A stretch of DNA of 64,000 nt, from NCBI GenBank assembly GCA_963585895.1, contig OY757917.1, forward strand, positions 107,304,207 to 107,368,206, given 5' to 3'. A model generated the notes under the pieces. The model was given only the letters and a program-made list of their open reading frames with translations. It ran no database searches and was not told the DNA's origin. This stretch comes from Sepioteuthis lessoniana (taxonomy: Eukaryota > Mollusca > Cephalopoda > Myopsida > Loliginidae). A program made the position numbers and the translations under genes. Every line of letters begins with the position of its first letter. Position 1 is the first letter of the stretch. Shown piece by piece: positions 58,250-64,000 of the stretch.

Positions 58250-58555
58250 AGTACACAAACAAATGAGTTAGAGGTCATTTAAAATATAATTACCTGCAAA
58301 CTATTAACTCACAAACCATATGTCTATATCTATTTAAATGAATGTAAAGAAATGGCTGCTACTAAATTATTATTAATACTAAGCAATATATGTAAGCATT
58401 TTTCTGTATGCAAAAATGAGTTCAGCCACGTAGAAAAATGTTATCGACTGAATGTGTTTAAATATCATATATTTGAAATATGTTCAAAAAGGATTTGTCG
58501 TTAAATGATCTGTTATGGCTGATATATCATAAAACCCAACTAAACCAATAATCGT
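58250..58555 (+). mobile_element. nonautonomous element N, 3' part
   Basis: A second 3' end follows the previous copy: 'gtcgttaaatgatctgttat' then 'ggctgatatatcataaaacc'. The left boundary is unclear because the internal repeats are AT-rich. Confidence 0.55.
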
Positions 58556-59370
58556 GTATATTTCATACGAAAATAACCGTTACGTCATGTGCGCTTCCTT
58601 AATCTTTGTAATGTAAACAGAATGCTTTTAACATTCTTGCACCAGATCCCAGAAGACAAAATATATATGTTTTGTAAAGTCCATCCTTGATCAGAAAATA
58701 ACAGTTTTGAGTCTATATCGAAGACTTAATTAGGTAAGTGGTCATAATATTCATTCATTGTCTTTGTTTTCCCTGCGCTTAAAATGATCGACTTAGAGTT
58801 CCTTTTTTGTCAAGTCTTTCAGAACAAAGAGGTATTTACTGTTTGCTTTCTGGACTTTTGGCGTTTAGAAACATATTTTTGTACTTTAGAATTATTTTTA
58901 TTATTTCTAAGTTTGTATATTTATTGACTTATATACACAATAACCCATAAATAATTACATGACTACCGAATTAAAAAAACATTTTTCTTCTCAATCAAAT
59001 CTACAAAAGTTTTATTTTTTCAACTTGAATATTAAAGAATGAGAACGAATGCTATTAGGATTATTTATTAACCATCACAGCAGTTTTTTTTATGAACGGG
59101 GTCCCTACAGTTTTCTCGGTGAGTGTTACAAGTTTTGGTTGGGCAGTTATAACTTCACTGTAGGGAGGCATTTTGTAAGCTATTTTTTATAACTCATATC
59201 CTCATCCAAGCCTTTTTCTTCATACCGATCATCATTAATGATTTTTATAATAATACTTCCTTTTTAATCCCATTAATAAAGAATGTATATTCATAAGCAG
59301 AATAAGAATATTTCTGCTTATTTTTAAATTCAATTAAAACCGCCCCCTTATCTATATTCTAAAAAAAATT
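58556..59370. other. no feature recognised
   Basis: AT-rich DNA with no ORF or repeat partner. Confidence 0.45.
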
Positions 59371-59540
59371 TTGCTGGAGTTCGTGGCATATCGGTTATTG
59401 TTGTAAGAAGCGGATTCAACTACTACAGTTGAAATCCTTGACGAGTTTATGTTAATTTTACAAAACGCAAATAACCCTGAAAAAATTAGGCATTTAACTA
59501 TCCAGAAAAAAATCTGTAAAGAAGAGTGGGCTCTTTAACT
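59371..59540 (+). mobile_element. diverged tRNA-derived SINE
   Basis: 'gagttcgtggcatatcggtt' and 'gttgaaatccttgacgagtt' resemble the family B/D head and B-box region, and 'aaataaccctgaaaaaatta' the following part. Heavily mutated. Confidence 0.4.
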
Positions 59541-59673
59541 TTGGTATGGTAACCGGTCAAATGAAGAGAAACGTTGAATTCAAATCAAGTGTGGATCTGG
59601 AGAGGAAGCAGTTTTAGGCTATTCCTGCCAAAGACAGGCTATATGTGTAACAACCAAACCAAGTTATGGGGCC

Positions 59674-59701
<28 letters not shown>
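59674..59701. repeat. (GA)n microsatellite
   Basis: 28 bp of GA, 67 bp left of the gypsy LTR. Confidence 0.95.
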
Positions 59702-59704
<3 letters not shown>

Positions 59705-59768
59705 TATTGACGCTTTGTCGTCTTATATTTGCTGTAAAGAAAAGAAAGCCTTTCGTGTTTATAATTGG

Positions 59769-60288
59769 TGTTGGTTTTTAAAAAGGGATAGAATCAGATA
59801 AGGTGGTACTTGGGTGGAAAAGAAACAGTCATCATGTTGGTAGAATAAAAAGAAGGTTTTTATTGCAAGAGATATACAGTAAGAAAGACAAGGAATTGTG
59901 TGGCACGCTACTAATCCCCAAAGCAAGGACAGTCATCTTTCTCTGCCTCCCACCAGACAGGACTTGACAAAAGGTCAAATACCCAATAGTCGATTATAGT
60001 GGGGATTTAGGGGAAGGGAGGGTTAGGCACGAGCAGAGGTCCAGTAATATACAAGGGGGCAAGGGTTTCAATGTTGTAGCTCCCCCACCCGGAGGTGGCC
60101 CAACCGAAGCCGGCGGCCATACGACCTCAAGTCTGCCTTTGTTGGTCAATGATCGCTAGGGTCAAAGCCAACAACAAATTAATGCCGTCGGCTTCATTCC
60201 CGGAGCATGCACAAATATAATGCAGTGCTAACTGTATATATATATTCACTCCACATTACTTAGAGGGTGTGTGGGATATTCCATGACA
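59769..60288 (-). mobile_element. 3' LTR of Ty3/gypsy element
   Basis: 520 bp, TGTTGG...TGACA on the plus strand (minus: TGTCA...CCAACA). A minus-strand AATAAA lies at 59858-59863. It is collinear with the start of the right LTR at 63294 (both 'tcaga.aaggtggta', 'tttattgcaag', 'acgctactaatcc', 'aattaatgccgtcggc'). The internal region begins at 60289. Confidence 0.85.
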
Positions 60289-60301
60289 ACCCCTCGCCCT
60301 G
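60289..60301 (-). other. polypurine tract of the gypsy element
   Basis: On the minus strand 'agggcgaggggt' sits immediately 5' of the LTR start TGTCATGG, the expected place for the primer of plus-strand DNA synthesis. Confidence 0.7.
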
Positions 60302-61300
60302 AGCTAATTTTCCATGAAAATTTTGCTCAGTACCTTCTCTTTTTTGGGTCGTGACAGAATCGTTTTAATTTTTTACTTCATCATACTTTCTCGTCGGACC
60401 ACTCTTTGGGCTGGCTCATCAGCCTTCATAACTTTGTTCTTTCTTAACGCTCTATTGAAAGTGTCTACAAAACTCTCCGCTAGCCCATTTGATCTATGGT
60501 GGTAAACAAAGGTCATAATGTTGTCTATAGACAAAGATATACAGAAATCATTAAATTGCGTGTCGTTGTTGCAAATCAATGTTTTGGGCGTACCGAAACG
60601 ACTGAAAACCTCATTTAATACATTGTCAGTATGTGTGGATGTCGGATGTCTACACTTGAATATTTCTGGCCACATGGTGAAACTGACTACAATCATAAAA
60701 TAATAATGACTATTTAGAGGTCCAGCCAAGTCGATGTGTAACCTCGTCCACGGAACATCTGTTTTAGTCTATAGCTAAATTTTTATTGGTGGAGCTTTTG
60801 ATGCAAGTTGACAACCTCTACACTCTTTTACTATTTTTTTAATATCCTAGTCTATCCTTGGCCAGTACATATAGCTACGCATTATGGACTTCATTCTTTT
60901 CCATGACTGAACTATATCAAATTCTCTAAGTTTTCCTCTGTCTTTCAATCAGTTGTATCAGTTTATTCGTGCCTCTAAGCTGTTTTTTATATCTTCTAAA
61001 GTCACAGGTAACCCCTGAATTGTATTGCATAATTATACGGATAAATCTTTTTCATCACTTAAAGCAGCTATCACGGTATCTTCTAACAGGCCTGAAAATT
61101 TTGGGATCCAATCATTACAAACCATCGTCATTATTCCCCAATGCTCTAACCTGTTGGCAGTGTGCGTGGATATGCCCTTTTTAGAAGAAAAAACTGTTTA
61201 AAAAAGTCTATGATTCATCTGTAACGTAAATTTCCTCTCATGTCTGAACCTGTGAAATTTCTTAATCGCGTTAATTATACCCAGGCATTATTTCTGAATC
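60302..61300 (-). pseudogene. gypsy integrase, inactivated
   Basis: The minus-strand ORF 60729-60373 encodes the integrase core. The first catalytic Asp is lost ('IVVSFTMWPEIFKCRHPTS'), and the second Asp is Asn ('TLICNNDTQF'), while the Glu region remains ('SNGLAESFVDTFNRAL'). Upstream, about 60800-60900, lie remnants of the zinc-binding (HHCC) domain with 'YWPRID' and 'CRGCQLASKAPP'. 'VPWTRLHIDLAGPL' bridges the two. The D,D-35-E triad is broken in at least two positions. No chromodomain could be recognised. Confidence 0.85.
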
Positions 61301-62240
61301 TGGCTCTAATTTCTTTCTACAGAAAGTAGAGTTCTAGGCGTTTGGGCTATAGGCTTTGTAGTCCCATCTTTAAATTTGTGAAGAATTATCGATCCGATCC
61401 CATAATTGCCAGTATCAGATGCTACAATTATCTTTTTTTTAGTGTGAAAGTGAGACACTTTTATTTTTTGAAAAGAGGCTTCAGATTCTTTCAATCATGT
61501 CCATTTTTGACCCAATTTTCAACATAGTCATTCGATGGAGCTCTAGGGTCATACATTTTAAGACTATAGATTCTATAAAAGCTGACCAAGCCTAAAGACG
61601 GCTGATGATTAGTGACGTTGTTTGATGATGGCATCTTAAGCCCTTTCCGGGTCCGTTCTTCTACCGTTCTCAATTATTTGCCCTAAATATTTCATCTGCT
61701 TCTTGAAGAACTCGCATTTCATTGCACCTAACTTGACGCCATATTCGTCCATATTCTGATAACTTAATATATGCTGGTCGTTGTTTTCACTCTTTAACTG
61801 GATGTCAACAAGATACGCAGTGGTAAATTCTAGTCCAGCGAACATAGTGTCCATTACTTGTCAGAACAAGCTACGAACAACCTTTAATCCAAATGGAATA
61901 CTATTTAGTATGAAGCGACTTTTATGTGGGTTAATCGCTAATAACGTTGAGCACTCTTCGTCTACTTCCACTTGTTAATATGCTTCAGATAGATGTATCT
62001 TAGAAAACACCTTGCCACCATTTATCTTAGAGAAAATATCTTCCGGTGGGAGTAACGGGTAAATATGGTCTTAAAGACAGTCAGTCAATCCGGTTGAAAA
62101 GTCTGAACATACTCAGGTCTTTGTTCCTTAAATACACCGTATGCACTGCCCAATCTGAGTTGTTAATTTCATAGATGACCCCCATTTTCTCTAAACGTCC
62201 ATTTCATGGGTTCTTATGTTGTCTTTAAGTTAGAACCTAA
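61301..62240 (-). pseudogene. gypsy reverse transcriptase and RNase H, inactivated
   Basis: The minus-strand order is: 'IPFGLKVV' (about 61900), the RT palm with the catalytic box changed from the usual YLDDI to YLVDI (ORF 61854-61636), 'KCEFFKKQMKYLGQII', the thumb/connection with 'SLGLVSFYRIY', then RNase H beginning 'IVASDTGNYGIGSIIL' (ORF 61494-61306; first catalytic Asp kept). Frame changes separate the pieces. The upstream RT fingers (61980-62240) are hard to follow. Confidence 0.85.
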
Positions 62241-62720
62241 CTTTGGTTTTCGTACTTTGTCCGAGACCTCCAGAAAATACGCGTGAGAATTCGAGTTTCG
62301 AGTCTGAAATACATTTTTCAGATTTTTCCTTTACTGCTAGGCTTACGCTTTTTGCAAATGAATTTACGAGTAATTCCCATGATAAAAAAGTACGATCCAT
62401 TCTGTACCAAATAAGTTCAACGTATCTGGAAGAACATACATTTTGATTTGAATGTTCTCTCCAAAAAATGATACGTTACAATTAAATTCGCCTCTAAAAG
62501 TTTGCTTTATGCCAGATACACCTCTAGCTATTTTTTGGTATCCATGAAAGGTGACCAACCAAATTTTACCATGTTTGTTGATTCACAATAAAAAATGTCA
62601 TTTCCAAGATCTAATAACTTCACTTCGTTTGTCACTCCTGTAAATGTATCAATTCGTCTTGAAAAATCTTTGGTATGTTTCAAATTCTTATTGTTTTAGT
62701 AATTTTTGTTGTTGTTTAAA
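62241..62720 (-). pseudogene. gypsy protease region, inactivated
   Basis: The minus-strand ORF 62558-62364 encodes 'GYQKIARGVSGIKQTFRGEF' and 'YVLPDTLNLFGTEWI', the end of a retropepsin-type protease before RT. Upstream, about 62600-62640, the active-site triplet normally Asp-Thr-Gly reads Asp-Leu-Gly ('LLDLGNDIFY'). No gag zinc knuckle was found further upstream. Confidence 0.65.
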
Positions 62721-63274
62721 CTGCTTGCTAGCCTGTAACGCTTTGGTCAATTCAACAAGTTGTTCGATTCTTTTTAGAAAAAAAAATATCTGAAAGAAGA
62801 AAAATTTAAGCACAAAAAATATATTACATTATGCGACTTTATGCCAAAAAAGAGAACGTTTATTTATTTTTTTTTAAAATAAAAACCATGATTTTTTTAA
62901 GCGAAAACAATAGAATAGAACAAAAGACTTGTTCTCAATGTTTAAACAAGAACATATTTTTGTAGGAAAGTCGCAATATTTCGTAATGTAGCGAGTCAAG
63001 TTCGAACCCGAGTTGAGTCAAGCAACACGATTTTTCCTTTTTTTTTTTTAGTTAACAGAAAATAGAGAAGAAAAGATTATTCCTTTTCATGAAAAAGAAA
63101 ATGCTTCACGCTGTTTTTAGAAATGTTCTTTGTGTGTCACAGTTGTAAATGTTACCCAAAAAGACTCAAATATTTTTCGTTGTGCGCTCTCCTTGAATAT
63201 TTTCAACGAGAGTCTTGATCATTTGGCAATTACTATTGTTACAGTGTTTGAGTCTTTCTTGCCGTGAGTTTGAA
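62721..63274 (-). other. gypsy 5' internal region, gag not recognised
   Basis: Between the protease remnant and the primer-binding site there is only about 550 bp of AT-rich DNA with T runs (about 62870, 63037). A normal gag is longer, so most of gag is deleted or decayed beyond recognition. Confidence 0.5.
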
Positions 63275-63292
63275 TCGAATCACACCTCGCCA
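63275..63292 (-). other. primer-binding site of the gypsy element
   Basis: Minus strand TGGCGAGGTGTGATTCGA starts one base after the LTR end (63294). Its complement ends in CCA and contains a T-loop-like TCGAATC, as expected for pairing with a tRNA 3' end. The tRNA species cannot be named from sight. Confidence 0.65.
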
Positions 63293-63293
63293 C

Positions 63294-64000
63294 CGTTGTG
63301 TTCTCAAAAGGAATACAATCAGACAAGGTGGTAATAGAGTGGAAAGGAACGGTTTACCCGTTCGTAAAAAAAAGAATGGGTTTTATTGCAAGAGAGATAA
63401 AATAAGACGGATAAGGAATAGTGAGCCACGCTACTAATCCACAAAGAAAGGACAGTTATTTATTTCTACCTCCCACCTGACAGGAGTTGACCCTAGGTCA
63501 AATGATATGAATGTTGGATTAAAGTGGGGAGTAAAGGAAGGGAAGGTCGGAACTGAGGCGTGGATCGAGCCCTGCTGGTCTATACTGTTCATTGGCTCAC
63601 TTAGTGCAATTTGAGCAAAGGTGTAAAAGATGTCAATAATGTAGCTCGCACGTCCGAAGGTGGCCCAGCTGAAGTCTCCCTTTGCTAGACACTGCACCGT
63701 CCAACACGAATGCCTCACAGACCCGGCTAAAAGCCGACTGGTGTCAAAGGTAACAGCAAATTAATGCCGTCGGCATCATCCCCAGGGTTGGACGGATATT
63801 TGTCTCCGCCTCCCATCAGACAGGACTTGACACAAGATCAAATGACCCGAAGGTCGGATTTTAGTGGGGATTAGGGGAGAGGAAGGTCAAGCGAGAGCCG
63901 AGGCCTGCTAGACTATGCTGGTCATAGACCCACTTAGTGCAACGTGGGCCTGACGAGCTTAGCTGGACATGGACCTAACCATGGCTCCAGACACGGGTGC
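63294..64000 (-). mobile_element. 5' LTR of gypsy element, with internal duplication, cut by window
   Basis: The left border CGTTGTGTTCTC aligns base for base with TGTTGGTTTTTA of the other LTR. A minus-strand AATAAA lies at 63382-63387. After 'taatgccgtcggcatcatcc' (63760-63780) the other LTR continues to its end, but here a second copy of the block with 'cctcccatcagacaggactt' starts at about 63793. The tandem unit is therefore roughly 330-340 bp. The LTR end lies beyond position 64000. Confidence 0.75.

Overview
This window is repeat-dominated metazoan DNA, most likely from a cephalopod (octopus type). That assignment is inference. It rests on recognising the protein remains of two LINE families, on several tRNA-derived SINE families with heads reading 'gtgcccgtggtgtaatgg', 'gtcctcgtggtgtaattg' or 'cattggcctaggggttag', on D34D mariner fragments, and on very many long (TA)n, (GT)n and compound (AT)n(GT)n microsatellites. 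I found no host protein-coding exon, no rRNA, no genuine tRNA gene and no CRISPR array. The window is probably intergenic or intronic.

Layout: 1.3-6.9 kb holds minus-strand fragments of a restriction-like-endonuclease (RLE) LINE. 7-10 kb holds SINEs and microsatellites. 11.1-12.3 kb holds a SINE, an APE-type (RTE-like) LINE end and an internally deleted mariner. 14-23.5 kb holds SINEs with target-site duplications (TSDs), a solo LTR with a 4-bp TSD, the cleanest RTE-like LINE fragment (286 uninterrupted codons) and long (TA)n tracts. 23.5-27.2 kb holds LTR-like DNA and a decayed Tc1-like transposase. 28.5-31.1 kb holds a dead LINE copy and two tandem repeats, one a 62-bp satellite with three-monomer higher-order order. 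32.7-40 kb holds further LINE, SINE and LTR fragments. 41.8-52.7 kb is a same-strand series of at least seven RLE LINE fragments, several joined tail to head. 53.4-55.7 kb is the longest RTE-like LINE (endonuclease end, RT and C-terminal domain), broken by frameshifts. 56-57.3 kb holds a solo LTR and a second mariner. 57.3-59.5 kb holds nonautonomous elements. 59.77-64.0 kb is a Ty3/gypsy element in reverse orientation with both LTRs, a primer-binding site, a polypurine tract, and protease, RT, RNase H and integrase remains, with the RT, protease and integrase active sites destroyed.

The parts interact as a transposon ecology. LINEs can supply machinery for SINEs; here one SINE and a longer nonautonomous family share a 3' tail. 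A SINE family ending in (TA)n appears to seed the microsatellites. Elements insert into one another: a 448-bp element with a 9-bp TSD lies inside an RLE LINE, and a SINE with a 13-bp TSD lies inside a minisatellite. I see no convincing new biological system. The most unusual structures are the tail-to-head RLE LINE array, the higher-order 62-bp satellite, the telomere-like joint in the deleted mariner, and the uniform polarity of the compound microsatellites.
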